In this document: positions 1 through 12,547 of the stretch, piece after piece
How positions within the stretch are numbered: the stretch's first letter is position 1
Layout of the letters: each line of letters begins with the position of its first letter
Assembly (NCBI GenBank): GCA_947311845.1
Contig: CAMZMU010000040.1
Span: 53,349,975-53,413,974 of the forward strand
From: Poa pratensis
Taxonomy: Eukaryota; Streptophyta; Magnoliopsida; Poales; Poaceae
Direction of reading: 5' to 3'
Length of the DNA stretch: 64,000 bases
Translations under genes and position numbers: made by a program
The notes under the pieces: model-generated
Database searches by the model: none
The model's input: only the letters and a program-made list of their open reading frames with translations
What the model was told of the DNA's origin: nothing

Positions 1-3000
1 AGGCTAGCAAGGTTATTTGAAGCAAACACAGGATATCAACCGACACAGCAAGACTTATATGAAAACATATTGCAAGCATTATAAGACTCTACACTGTCTT
101 CCTTGTTAACCAAACCCTTTTACTAGAAAATATCTAGACCTTAGAGATACCAATCATGCAAACCAAATTTCAACGAGCTTTACGGTAGTTCTTCATTAAT
201 AGGTTTTAACTACATGATACAAAAGCTTAAACATGAACTACTTGATAACTCAAAACAATTGACAAGTATCAAATTATCCAATACAGTGATCTACAAGAAT
301 ATGTAAGCTTTTTCCATTATACCATCTACCACATGCAACATTTTCTGTTCCAACCAAACACCAATCAATTTATTTCAACATAAACTCTCCAAACAATTAT
401 AAGTGAAGCAAGAGAGTACTTTCTTTAAAAGAACTAACAGCTCTGAATAAGAGATGCATGCAAAACAGGAGCTAAAAGCATAGCAATAGCTAGATAAGAA
501 TACTCAACAAGTATAAGTGAAGAATAGGAGTATTCATATGAAAAAGCGGAGCGTGTCTCTCTCCCAATCAAGAATGCTAGGGTCCAATCAAGTTGACCAT
601 AAGAAAAATAAAATACTGAAAATAAAAGCACACAGACGCTCCAAGTAAAGCACATATGATGTGAAAGAATTAAAATATAGTTTCACTAGAGATGACCTGA
701 TAAGTTGCTGATGAAGAAGGGGATGCCTTGGGCATCCCCAAGCTTAGACGCTTGAGTCTTCTTGAAATATGCTGGGGTGATCCATGGGAGCATCCCCAAG
801 CTTAAGCTCTTCACTCTTCTTGATCACATTATATCATCCTTCTCTCTTGACCCTTGAAAACTTCCGCCACACCAAACTCAGAGTAATTCTCATTAGAGGG
901 TTAGTGCACAATCAAAAACTCACATGTTCTATAAGGACACAAACATGACCGTTACTTTTAACATTAACTACTGCCACTGATGTTATGTGAAGCTCTTCAC
1001 CCTAAAAAAGAATTCCACTCAACACTAGTAAAAGAGAGAATGCGAAAAATAAAAGACAGAATCTGTCTAAACAGAACAGTCCGCAAAGACGAATTTTTTC
1101 GAGGCACTTACGTTGCTCAGATCGAAAAACTTTAAACTAACGAAAGATGCGTACATATCTGAGGATCACGCACAAAAATTTGCAGATTTAAATAATTTTT
1201 CTGTGATTTTACAGAAGTAAAACGGTGAACAGCAGAAATCTGTTCCTGCGCAGAAATCCAAATCTAGCATCATCTTCCTATTAGAGGCAATACTTGGCAC
1301 AACAATGCGATAAAATAAAGATACAAAGGAATTGTTACAGAAGTAAACAACTCCTTGACTCAAAAAGAAAAGAAAAATTGCAGAAATAAAATAATGGGTT
1401 GTCTCCCATAAGCGCTTTTTTTTAACGCCTTTTAGCTAGGCATCGTGATTTTTAAGATGCTCACATAAGGATAAGAGTTGAAACATAAAAGAGAGCATCA
1501 AGAAGCATATATAAAACATGTTTAAATCTAACACTCTTCCTATGCATAGGAGCCTTGTAGTAAAACATATCATTGAAGCATAAAGCAACTAGCATAGGAA
1601 GATGCAACAAATGCAACTTTAAAACTTTCAACACAAAGAGAGGTGTTTTAGTGACTTGAAAACTTTTACAACAATATTTTCCTCTCTCATAATAACTTTC
1701 AGTAGAATCATGAACAAATTCAACAATATAACTATCACATAAATCATGCTTTTCATGATCTACAAACACATAATTTTTATCAAGCTCCAATGTAGTGGGA
1801 TCAAAAATTTCAAACCCACTTTTAAACATATTAAAACAAGATGATTGGTCACTCTCAATAGTAGAATGCATAATATTATCAAGCAACATAGGACCATCAT
1901 CTAAAGCTTTATCATAAACATTTTCTAAGCAAACTTTCTCATTACCATGCATTTTGAAATTAGGCATAAATAGAGGATTATTATAAGACTTATCAAAATA
2001 GCATGGATTTTCATAAATAACAGTAGCATAATTATTTCCACAAGTTTCATTCATAGGGAATATTTCAAGAGAATCCACAGGAACATAACATTCTTCCTCC
2101 TTTTGTAAGCATGGAGGGCAATCAAATAGTGTAAGAGTTACTCTCATTGGAAGGTAGACATGGGTAGTTAATCCACTCTTCCTCCTTTTGTTCATCACTC
2201 TCCTCCTCTTTTTCATCCGATGAGATTTCAGCATCAGCAGTTTCTTCTCCCACAGGTTCCTGAAAGGTAGCAAGTTGTTCTCGAGAATAAGTTTTCTCAA
2301 GAAATTCAGTGATATAAGGATTATCATTGTAATATTCAAGGCAATAACCAAGTATAGCATAATTCTCAGTTCTACAAGGAGCATCATCATCTTGAATAAA
2401 ACCAGCAATTTCATAGGCACCCTTGAAAATAACAAATTCTTCAATTTGTTCACGATTATCAAAGTCATAGTTTTCTTTAGCATAAGCAGCCAAGGTTTCA
2501 TTATCATTATAATCACATTGGAAAGGGAGGTGTTTATGCCTTCTACAACATAATGATTCATTAAAGCAGCAGGATTCATCATAAGTAAAGCACAAGTTTC
2601 TAGCAAAACAATTCAATTTATATATTTGTACCCATAAGTGTTTCCCTTTTTGAGACAAGCGGTATTCCTTATAGTAATTCTGCTGTTCCTCCGTGAACCC
2701 ACTTAGACAATAAGATTTTGTTTCAAAGAGAAAACCCATTGATAGCGAATAAATAACTAGACATAATAACAAACTGAAATAAACTAAATGCAAGAAACTA
2801 ATTTTTGTGTGTTTTTGATAGATAAAAGCAAACAAGACAAGATAAAATAAACTAAGCAAGACAAAAACAAAGTAAAGAGATTGGAAGCGTGAAACTCCCC
2901 TTGCAGAATTCCTCTTGCTCCCCGGCAACGGCGCCAGAAAAAGTTGCTTGATGACGTGGATCACACGTTCATTGGGAGACCCCAAGAGGAAGGTATGAAG

Positions 3001-3591
3001 CAGTGTAGCAGCAGTTTCCCTCAGTATGAAACCAAGGTTTAATTGACCAGTAGGAGCAAGAAATCACTTCTGAAGGTTGTTGCTGGCGCCGTTTACTCGA
3101 TCACCAACGTGGAATCTGCACACAACACAATCAAACTACTTTGCCCCAACGAAACAGTGAGGTTGTCAATCTCACCGGCTTGCTGAAAACAAAGGATTAA
3201 ACGTATGGTGTGGAAAACAGTAGTAAATTGCAGAGGATGAAAAGGAACAATGTTTGCAGTTGGTTGTATTATCAGTGTAAAAGAATGGACCGGGGTCCAC
3301 AGTTCACTAGTGGTGTCTCTCCATAAAAGATAACTAACATGCTGGGTGAACAAATTACAGCTGGGCAATTGACAAAATATTGAGCGCATGACAATGCATA
3401 TATATGACATGATGATTACTATGATATTCATGTGGGCATTACGACAAAATACATAGACCGTTATCCAACAGCGTCTATGACTAATAATCCACCTCCAGGT
3501 TGTCATCCGAGTTCCCCGTTGGTATTAAGTTGCAAGCAACGGATAATCGCATTAAGTAATGTGTGTAATGTAAACAAATGCATTAGACCTA
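1..3591 (-). mobile_element. Element A, left part: Gypsy-like LTR retrotransposon, internal region plus truncated 5' LTR
   Basis: Read on the minus strand. The internal region runs from the window edge to 2948 and the 5' LTR begins (inner edge) at 2949. The primer-binding site next to it (about 2920-2936 on the + strand) has the 3' end of plant tRNA-Asp, CCCCGGCAACGGCGCCA. The LTR is cut at 3591, where element B starts. Positions 1-1481 hold non-coding internal sequence of the same element with repeated GCATCCCCAAGCTT blocks; I see no gene there. The segment 1482-3591 recurs almost unchanged at 8845-10960. The LTR termini resemble abundant Triticeae Gypsy families, but I cannot name the family with confidence. 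Confidence 0.8.
1461..2985 (-). pseudogene. Broken long reading frame of element A, copy 1 (function unknown)
   Basis: This is the counterpart of the 510-codon frame at 8824-10356. Relative to that copy it lacks 8 bp near 2130-2140 (one unit of a short tandem AAGAGTTA motif), so the frame shifts and ends after 287 codons; the C-terminal part continues in another frame to 1461. The first candidate internal Met is at 2739; the upstream Met at 2985 lies in the LTR. The predicted N-terminal part has two hydrophobic stretches, followed by a Cys-rich section and an acidic Glu/Asp-rich section. I recognise no gag, protease, RT or integrase motif. It may be a conserved accessory frame of a non-autonomous element or simply low-stop sequence. 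Confidence 0.5.
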
Positions 3592-6500
3592 TGTAACATC
3601 CCAAGTTTTTCAAAAAGTTGAAAAATCAGAAAAATTTAAAACTTTTGAAAACTATTATGTATTTTGCTTTGAAAAGGCATTCATGCATGCATTCATCATC
3701 ATATAGCTTTGTTTGCATTTGGTTATTTCAAAAGTGGGAAATAAATTCCACTTGAAAATATATTTAAGAAAATAAATTAGTAGAGCAAGGAATGCTCCAA
3801 GTTTTCTTTTGACTTTTATGAATGTTTTGTTCTGATAGAGTTGCTTGTAAAATTGTTTGTATCTGTTGAAATATGTATATTTTGTAATTGTTCATCTTGT
3901 GGTATTTAAGTTTTACTTAAGCCACATTTGATTGTTTTAAAACCTATTTTAAAATTTGACATCAAGTGTCATCTTGTTTATTAAAAACCTAGTTTAGAAA
4001 TCAAAATGATTTCTATTTGAAAAAGTGTGTTTTGGTTAAGATTTGTTGGTATGTATTTGGAACTATTCTATTACTTACCTATTCCCTATTTTCAAGTTTT
4101 TATAGTTTTCTTTTGAAACAAAATAATTATTTGGATTTTAAAATGAGTTTTGAATCCATTTTGATTTATCAAACCCTTTTTAAACTATTTGAGTTTTATA
4201 CAAAATTATTTTCGTGAGTGATATGAATCATATTACTCATATTTTGCTTTGGTTTAAATTATATTTCAAAAGGAATTTATAAAAAACCCTATAGTTTTAA
4301 AAATGTTATTTTAGGGTCCAAAATGATTTTAAACACATTTCAAAATTTTGTTTATAAAATGTTATGGAAAATGTGTTTTGAAAGTTTCAAAATAAAGAGT
4401 TTGATTTTACAAAATTATAGGATTTGGTTTGAATCCAAAAGGACACATATTTTAAAAGTTTTGATTTTTAGAAAAAAATTCAGAAAAGAAAAGGGTTAAA
4501 AAAAATGAACCTAACTATCTACCGCACGGCGCAGCAACCAGAAGCCCATCAACGGCCCAAGCCCGCCTCCTCCCGCTCTCTCACTGACGGGTGGACCCCG
4601 CATGTCATCCCCATCCCTCCGCCGTGTCGATCACGAACACCACCTCCGAAACCTAGCCAAAATCGGAACCAAATCGGGTACGATTTGCTGCGGTTCTCGC
4701 CCCCTCCCTCGCCTATAAGTACCCCCACAACCCCCTCCTCGAAAACCCCTGAAAACCCTAGCCCCTCCGCCACTAGGCTGCGCGCACTAAGCCCCGCCGT
4801 GCCGCCATTGCCGCCGCCATCCATCGAGGTTTCCGGTGAGCCTCGACTCCCTCAGCTCCTCTCGTTTCCTCCCCTCTCTTACCCACACCCCGGCGCACCT
4901 CCTCATATTTTTCTTTGACTTTTTCGAGCTCTAGAACGACGGGGAGATCATCGACTTGGAAGCACCTCCGCGGAAGCAGGACAATACCTGGAGGAGAAGG
5001 AAGACCGCGACCTCCTCGACCCCACCATCAGATTCGCCTTGAAGTTCTGCACACCACGGTATGCACCAAGCCCGCTCGATCGCTTTTTGTGTTTTTCCGG
5101 CGAACTTCCGGCATGGCGCCGCCGCAGAACTCGGTCGCTGGAGAAAAATACGGCCGGTGCGCCGCAACGCTTTGGTCGCATAGATCTAGGCCGTTAGATC
5201 ATAGGTGGACGCCCCAGATTAGATCGACGCCGCGAAGAGGTATCAACCAATGAGGAGCCGCCACGTCACGAAGTCGTCCGCGAAGCCGTCCACCCGCGTC
5301 CGCGTCCACGTCCGCGAAGACCCGCGAAGAGCTCCGCACAAATCATCGCCCGACACGTCGCCCAGGGACTCCAGCGCAGAAAAATTTCCGTTTTCCTTAC
5401 TTTTAAGCCCCTGCGCATCACGGATAGGTCCCTGCAAATTAGATTCGTTATTAATTTTTATTCCTTTATCCAAAATTTATGAAATTTATATTTTTTGGAA
5501 ATCTTATCATGTGTAGAAACTTTTGGTATGCTTATTTTGCGGTTTTGTCGAAATTAATTTAGATAAATTTTAAAAGTTGTTTAAATAGTATTTTGGCTAT
5601 ATTTCGAATTTAAAAATAGATTTTTGAGCAAACTCTTTTGCCATAGTTTTGTATGCCCAAGTATTGGCCGTAGGAATACTCTAGTATTTTTGTAAAATTA
5701 TTTTTAATGATTTTTGATTAAATATTGATTAAATGCTTTTTAGGTGTTATTTTAATAATCAAAAGTTTATTAAAAATATTTTTCTTCTTATTTTCGACTG
5801 ATAAATGACTTAATCATATTTTGATGACTTTAGTTGATAACAAGTACTTAGAAATATTTTGTCTCTCAAACAAAACTATTTCTTCCTTAGAAAATATTTG
5901 ACAAGTATTTTGACAATACTTTTTCCTTAGAAAATTCTAGCACCTCTTAGTTTTGTTAACTTTTCCTTAGAAATTATTTTTGACTTATTGTTGACCTTTG
6001 GTCCTTAGTCATTTTTTGTCCATCTTGCTTGCCTTGCATTAACTTAGAATAATTTCAGGGCATGGCATGCATCTCTAGTCCTTAGGATTAATTTGTACTT
6101 CTTACATGACTTCCTCTTTTGAAATTTTGAGGCTGCATGTTAGCTCTTGATACCTCTAGTCAAAACCACTAAGTTAGAAGTTAGTGGAAACAATGAAGGA
6201 CCAAAGAAGAACTTAGCATAAATACAAGACTCCAGAAGCATCTCCAAGAAGAAAAGTACTTAGAAGAAATCAAGAGGAAGTTCATGAAGACCAACCATCC
6301 TACTTTTTCTAAGTCCTTCTTCCTTTCTCTCTTTTCTTCCTGCTTCTCTTAAACTCCATGGTGGCTAAGTTACATTCAAGATCAACCTTCTGCCAACATC
6401 ATCAAGTCTTAAGAATCAACAAGTCCACAAAGTGCAATGAAGCAAGGAGAAGAATTTTAGAAGACCAACTACTTATTTTCTTTCTATCTTCTTTCTTTCT

Positions 6501-8167
6501 ATTTTGTCTCACTTTGGACATAAACCAAGTCCTTTGTGTTTATGACTAAGCTCCTTGAGTGCTAATTGAAGACCATAAAAGATCAATGAAGCTACAAAGG
6601 AGTTGAAGATTAATTGAAGACCAAACTTGTGAAGACTTGGAGTAACCTTACAACTCTTCAAGTTGTTATTTTATTATGTTTATTTGGCTTAACTTTGACC
6701 TTGCCTTAGCCTTTTGGGACATTGTTATATTAGGTCTTTCCCTTATTTTGTGTGCAGGTCTTTCATACCATATTTCTTTGTGTCATCCTGCATCTCATGC
6801 ATATCATATTTTTCTAAGTGTTGCATTTATGATTGTATGTTTATTGGTGTTTGTTTGACTTGTTAGAAATTCCGGAGAGAGACGAAAGTGGTTGCAACTG
6901 CTACTACTACACTTCTGTTTGCCAAGGCAAGTGGCACACCCCTCATGAATTTTCCTAAGTATTTTTATATGCATTATTTAGTGTATTTCTTTATATGCAT
7001 GTGTAGGATAGTATTGCTATGCTAAAACTACTATCTCCTTTTTACTAGTTGTGTCTAGAATCCTATTGATAACTTAGTAGAAATATTGATGCTATGCAAA
7101 AGTGTTTTATTGAAAAGCTTAATTCTACTAAGTTAATTTACCACCTGGGTGGACTTGGTTTTGAAAAGATGATGGAAAGGTTGAGTGTCATCTCTTAGGG
7201 GTGACCTCTAAGGGATGGTCACTTGTGGTTGCCACCCAGGGTATTAAAGGGACCAATGTTTCTCTAAGTGAAGTTGCTTACCGTGCAGCCATTAGTCATA
7301 TGGGCTCTGGCTAGATGGATTAAGTTGCGTGGACTCCTCCCGGCTTGACAAGCAGATGTAGAGGATGTAGGTGGAACGGGTCAAGCCAGTATGGGATGGG
7401 GACTATGCTTCTGAAAAGTCTCGTCTCAACTCTCTCCTATTCCTTAGCACAATTTGAGTGCTTGAGGATAGTTTGGGTTTGTTGGGTCTAATGGTGAAAG
7501 TGCACAACCTCTGCAGAGTTAAATCTAAGTACTTAGCCGTGTCCCCGGTTACGGACAATTTGAGCAGCTGATCAAGGACGACAACGGAGGCTCCCGACAT
7601 TCCAATTTCTTAAGTTAAAATATTGAAGGTTGAATAAAGGTAGACAAGAGGGTGGTTTTCATGCCATACCTGTTTTGACAAAAGAAAAGTGTTTTATAAA
7701 GAGACAGGAAAAATTGGCTTTTATGCAAAACAGCCTTGAACTCCACCAGCCAAATATGCATATAGGCTATAGAGTTATTCCATTAAGTGTCCACATAGTG
7801 TCACTTACCAGATCCATTTTTAATGGTATCTGACCCACTCTGTTGCAAAATTTTATTTTGTTGCAGATTGTTCTGACGACGAGCGAGTTTCGTTAAGGTT
7901 TCGAGTCTGCAACCAACATGTTTTCGCCTGTGGCACATGATGATGATGGAGACTCCATGAAGAATAATTTTCCGCTGCTTTACTCTTTCGAAGCTAGCTT
8001 CGTGCTATGCAATTTGTAAAGGATATTTTCCTATGTACTGGATCCGCGTGTAATAATTGATACAATGTTGTGATAATTCATCTTAGACTGTGTGTGCAAA
8101 TGAATCGATCCAGGGGTTTGCACTATACACAGGTACCTTGCCAATTTCTAAGTGCAGGTACGCTACA
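3592..8167 (+). mobile_element. Element B: unusually long LTR (4.6 kb)
   Basis: The segment begins TGTAACATCC and ends CGCTACA, so the termini are TGTA...TACA, as for LTRs. Directly after it, at 8170-8181, is TGGTATCAGAGC, the standard primer site complementary to initiator Met tRNA. The five bases before the start (ACCTA, 3587-3591) are intact target sequence in the second copy of element A at 10956-10960, which confirms the insertion point. A TATA-like TATAAG at 4714-4719 is followed by a GC-rich leader and a donor-like GGTGAG near 4832, which suggests a promoter and spliced leader. LTRs this long are known from LARD elements such as barley Sukkula; the family is not identified here. Confidence 0.8.
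4714..4719 (+). promoter_or_regulatory. TATA-like box inside the LTR of element B
   Basis: TATAAG sits in a GC-rich block, followed by a CCCTAG-rich leader and, about 110 bases downstream, a donor-like GGTGAG. The placement, about 1.1 kb into the LTR, fits a U3/R boundary. This is inferred from sequence only. Confidence 0.45.
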
Positions 8168-8844
8168 GATGGTATCAGAGCACTGTGTTGCCTGTAGATT
8201 CGAGACCCTAGACATGGATAGAAATATGTTTGACCATAGGATTAAAATCTATTTTTATTCAGGTTACTAAAAACAAAACTTTTCATTTTATCCTTTCTAG
8301 TACTCTCATCTACTATCAACCTTCTAGAAAATTCTTATCTTATTCTAGATGACCTACCTCCTTGTATCCATGAAGACATGTTTGGTGATGACCAAGAGTA
8401 AGTGTGATACTTCATGAAGAAATGCTACGACTCAACATGAAGCACAACCTACAGGGAAGATCATTGAAGAAATCAGATTATGAGTTCAAGCACTTAGAAG
8501 ATTTTGAAGAAAACTGAAGAAGAACTTGAAGCACTCAAGATGGAGATAGACTAGAAACTACCACCTTATTAGAACAACGACATCGTTTTAGGGTATTGAT
8601 CATACCAACTTAGGTTGTATGCCAATACTAGATTGTTTTTCTGTGTTTGAACCTTGTGGCGTTCGTTGGTTAGATGTTGATTGTAAGATGTTTCGTCTTG
8701 ATCTGCTGTGTTGGGTAAGATTCTTACTTAGCATCTATCTATCTTTTACTCATCTATGCTAAACCCAAACAGATGCCTCACCAAAGCCCCATCGTTGATG
8801 TGAAGACAATTGCAAATCAACTATTAGAAGCACAATTGCAAATC
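8168..8844 (+). mobile_element. Element B: truncated internal region
   Basis: About 0.68 kb of internal sequence follows the primer site and then stops abruptly at 8844-8845, where sequence of element A begins in the opposite orientation. No long reading frame is present; the rest of the internal region and the 3' LTR are absent. The junction carries a short repeated motif, TTGCAAATCAA, at about 8809 and 8835, a possible microhomology for illegitimate recombination. Confidence 0.7.
8170..8181 (+). other. Primer-binding site of element B (initiator Met tRNA)
   Basis: TGGTATCAGAGC lies two bases after the LTR end, the typical spacing and sequence for a minus-strand primer site that uses initiator Met tRNA. 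Confidence 0.85.
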
Positions 8845-10356
8845 AACATAAAAGAGAGCATCAAGAAGCATATATAAAATATGTTTAAATCTAACACTCT
8901 TCCTATGCATAGGAGCCTTGTAGTAAAACAAATCATTGAAGCATAAAGCAACTAGCATAGGAAGATGCAACAAATGCAACTTTAAAACTTTCAACACAAA
9001 GAGATGTGTTTTAGTGACTTGAAAACTTTTACAACAATATTTTCCTCTCTCATAATAACTTTCAGTAGAATCATGAACAAATTCAACAATATAACTATCA
9101 CATAAATCATGCTTTTCATGATCTACAAACACATAATTTTTATCAAGCTCCAATGTAGTGGGATCAAAAATTTCAAACCCACTTTTAAACATATTAAAAC
9201 AAGATGATTGGTCACTCTCAATAGTAGAATGCATAATATTATCAAGCAACATAGGACCATCATCTAAAGCTTTATCATAAACATTTTCTAAGCAAACTTT
9301 CTCATTACCATGCATTTTGAAATTAGGCATAAATAGAGGATTATTATAAGACTTATCAAAATAGCATGGATTTTCATAAATAACAGTAGCATAATTATTT
9401 CCACGAGTTTCATTCATAGGGAATATTTCAAGAGAATCCACAGGAACATAACATTCTTCTTCCTTTTGTAAGCATGGAGGGCAATCAAATAGTGTAAGAG
9501 TTAAAGAGTTACTCTCATTGGAAGGTAGACATGGGTAGTTAATCCACTCTTCCTCCTTTTGTTCATCACTCTCCTCCTCTTTTTCATCCGATGAGATTTC
9601 AGCATCAGCAGTTTCTTCTCCCACAGGTTCCTGAAAGGTAGCAAGTTGTTCTCGAGAATAAGTTTTCTCAAGAAATTCAGTGATATAAGGATTATCATTG
9701 TAATATTCAAGGCAATAACCAAGTATAGCATAATTCTCAGTTCTACAAGGAGCATCATCATCTTGAATAAAACCAGCAATTTCATAGGCACCCTTAAAAA
9801 CAACAAATTCTTCAATTTGTTCAAGATTATCAAAGTCATAGTTTTCTTTAGCATAAGCAGCCAAGGTTTCATTATCATTATAATCACATTGGAAAGGGAG
9901 GTGTTTATGCCTTCTACAACATAATGATTCATTAAAGCAGCAGGATTCATCATAAGTAAAGCACAAGTTTCTAGCAAAACAATTCAATTTATATATTTGT
10001 ACCCATAAGTGTTTCCCTTTTTGAGACAAGCGGTATTCCTTATAGTAATTCTGCTGTTCCTCCGTGAACCCACTTAGACAATAAGATTTTGTTTCAAAGA
10101 GAAAACCCATTGATAGCGAATAAATAACTAGACATAATAACAAACTGAAATAAACTAAATGCAAGAAACTAATTTTTGTGTGTTTTTGATAGATAAAAGC
10201 AAACAAGACAAGATAAAATAAACTAAGCAAGACAAAAACAAAGTAAAGAGATTGGAAGCGTGAAACTCCCCTTGCAGAATTCCTCTTGCTCCCCGGCAAC
10301 GGCGCCAGAAAAAGTTGCTTGATGACGTGGATCGCGCGTTCATTGGGAGACCCCAA
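8824..10356 (-). CDS. 510-codon open frame of element A (no recognised domain)
   Basis: An uninterrupted frame from within the LTR edge to 8824. The Met at 10356 lies in the LTR and crosses the primer site, so a likelier start is the Met at 10110. The frame encodes two hydrophobic segments (about residues 34-55 and 62-83 of the long form), a Cys-rich stretch, a Glu-rich acidic block (about residues 250-275) and a long C-terminal part with no motif I recognise. The last six residues and the stop come from element B sequence across the 8845 junction, so the C-terminus is chimeric. It is a retrotransposon-borne frame, not a host gene. Copy 1 of the same frame is broken by an 8-bp difference. Confidence 0.5.
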   Translation of the reverse strand: MGSPNERAIHVIKQLFLAPLPGSKRNSARGVSRFQSLYFVFVLLSLFYLVLFAFIYQKHTKISFLHLVYFSLLLCLVIYSLSMGFLFETKSYCLSGFTEEQQNYYKEYRLSQKGKHLWVQIYKLNCFARNLCFTYDESCCFNESLCCRRHKHLPFQCDYNDNETLAAYAKENYDFDNLEQIEEFVVFKGAYEIAGFIQDDDAPCRTENYAILGYCLEYYNDNPYITEFLEKTYSREQLATFQEPVGEETADAEISSDEKEEESDEQKEEEWINYPCLPSNESNSLTLTLFDCPPCLQKEEECYVPVDSLEIFPMNETRGNNYATVIYENPCYFDKSYNNPLFMPNFKMHGNEKVCLENVYDKALDDGPMLLDNIMHSTIESDQSSCFNMFKSGFEIFDPTTLELDKNYVFVDHEKHDLCDSYIVEFVHDSTESYYERGKYCCKSFQVTKTHLFVLKVLKLHLLHLPMLVALCFNDLFYYKAPMHRKSVRFKHILYMLLDALFYVDLQLCF

Positions 10357-11907
10357 GAGGAAGGTATGAAGCAGTGTAGCAGCAGTTTCCCTCAGTATGA
10401 AACCAAGGTTTAATTGACTAGTAGGAGCAAGAAATCACTTCTGAAGGTTGTTGGTGGCGCCGTTTACTCGATCACCAACGTGGAATCTGCACACAACACA
10501 ATCAAACTACTTTGCCCCAACGAAACAGTGAGGTTGTCAATCTCACCGGCTTGCTGAAAACAAAGGATTAAACGTATGGTGTGGAAAACAGTAGTAAATT
10601 GCAGAGGATGAAAAGGAACAATGTTTATAGTTGGTTGTATTATCAGTGTAAAAGAATGGACCGGGGTCCACAGTTCACTAGTGGTGTCTCTCCATAAAAG
10701 ATAACTAACATGCTGGGTGAACAAATTACAGCTGGGCAATTGACAAAATATTGAGCGCATGACAATGCATATATGACATGATGATTACTATGATATTCAT
10801 GTGGGCATTACGACAAAATACATAGACCGCTATCCAACAGCGTCTATGACTAATAATCCACCTCCAGGTTGTCATCCGAGTTCCCCGTTGGTATTAAGTT
10901 GCAAGCAACGGATAATCGCATTAAGTAATGTGTGTAATGTAAACAAATGCATTAGACCTAACGGCGCACCCTTAAGCTAAGCATCGGTTATTTTATCCCT
11001 AGTGGCAACAGCACATCCACAATCATAGAAGTTATTGTCACTCTCCCAGATTACCGGAGGCATGAACCCACTATCTAGCATAAATACTCACTCTTGGAGT
11101 TACAAGCATCTACTTGGCCAAAGCATCTACTAGTAACGGAAAGCATGCAAGATCATAAATAACATATAAGATAGATTGATAATCAACTTGACATAGTATT
11201 CAATATTAATCGGATCCCAGCAAACACAACATGTAGCATTACAATAAGATGATCTTGATCATGATAGGCAGCTCACAAGATCTAAACATGATAGCATAAA
11301 GTGGAGAGACAACCATCTAGCTACTGCCATGGACCCGTAGTCCAAGGATGAACTACTCACGCATCACTCCAGAGGCAGGCATGGTTATGTAGAGCCCTCC
11401 GGTGATGATTCCCCTCTCTGGCAGGGTGTCGGGAAGAGCTTCTGAACCCTCCCGAGCTAGGGTTGACGGAGGCGGCGTCTCTGAAACTTTTCGTGGATAA
11501 TGGCTCGGGTATTTAGGGTTTTCGCGTCGGGAGGAATAAATAGGCGAAAGGGCGGCGGCTGGAGACGCCCGTGAGGCCCACACCACCCCACGGCGCGGCA
11601 GGGGGCCCGCGCTGCCCCATGGTGTGGCTGCCTCGTGGCTCCCCTCCGTCTCTCCTTTGGACTCCGTGTACGTGTTGTAAAAATAGGAGGTTCTGTCCAA
11701 GTTTCGTCCAATTCCGAGAATATTTCCATACTAGCTTTTCTAGAATACAAAAACAGCAGAAAACAGGAAGTGGCATTGTGGCATCTTGTTAATAGGTTAG
11801 TCCCAGAAAATGCATAAAAATGCTATGAAGTGTATATAAAACATGTAACAATTGGTATAATATCAACATGGAACATCAGAAATTATAGATACGTTTGAGA
11901 CGTATCA
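8845..11907 (-). mobile_element. Element A, right part: internal start and complete 5' LTR
   Basis: The 5' LTR is 10320-11907 (1588 bp, minus orientation): on the minus strand it starts TGATACGTC at 11907 and ends CGTCATCA at 10320. The tRNA-Asp primer site is at 10291-10307 (+ strand CCCCGGCAACGGCGCCA), 12 bases inside the LTR. The segment 8845-10960 is about 99% identical to 1482-3591: by eye about 15 substitutions, an 8-bp indel and a 2-bp indel. The inner end stops at the junction with B. No partner 3' LTR lies in the window. Confidence 0.85.
10291..10307 (-). other. Primer-binding site of element A (tRNA-Asp)
   Basis: On the + strand the bases equal the last 17 bases of mature plant tRNA-Asp including CCA, so the minus strand is complementary to that tRNA, 12 bases from the LTR edge. 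An identical site sits in the left copy near 2920-2936. Confidence 0.85.
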
Positions 11908-12547
11908 ATGCTCTAGGTGTGGTCCCATCAGTCAGACGAGTTGAACTCGCCTGTACACGATTAATAAATGTTGTGTTTGACCAACGATGCGTCCTTTCGG
12001 TACTGTTCGTCTGCATGGCTGGGCTTCTTCGTGTTACTGCACGGTCGCTCTCGCCGACTGCCTGGAGTCGGCGTGACCAGCATCCAAGTTTTCACTTGAA
12101 AAGATGCCACCGTCCACTATCCCGCCGGTTCCTAGCCGCACCATTAACTCAAGAAAGAGCTGGTCAAAAACTTAAGCCGGCGACTCTTCCGACCTGCCGA
12201 CATGTCATCTACGGAGTAATAAACAGCCACCATAATGATAGAGAATGCTCACTTTCGTTGCGAACCCGTCCGTGTCCTCGAGTGTTTGCTTTCTGCTCGA
12301 CCGATATGAGCATATCCGTCTTAATGCCAAAAAGTTAATGAGGGAAACGTTGCGCCAGTGTCAGACGAGGAAAGAGAATAAGGGTAAGAGAAGCGGCGAC
12401 ACTGTATGACGTGACGGAAAGGTCTGTCCGTTTTAATTGCCGCGACTTAGTGCCTACCATTAGGCGCGCCGGTCGATGCATTAAATAGCTAGTTGTGCCG
12501 ACTTGGGGAAGCCGGCATGATATATAGGCGTGGCAAGACGAACAGAG

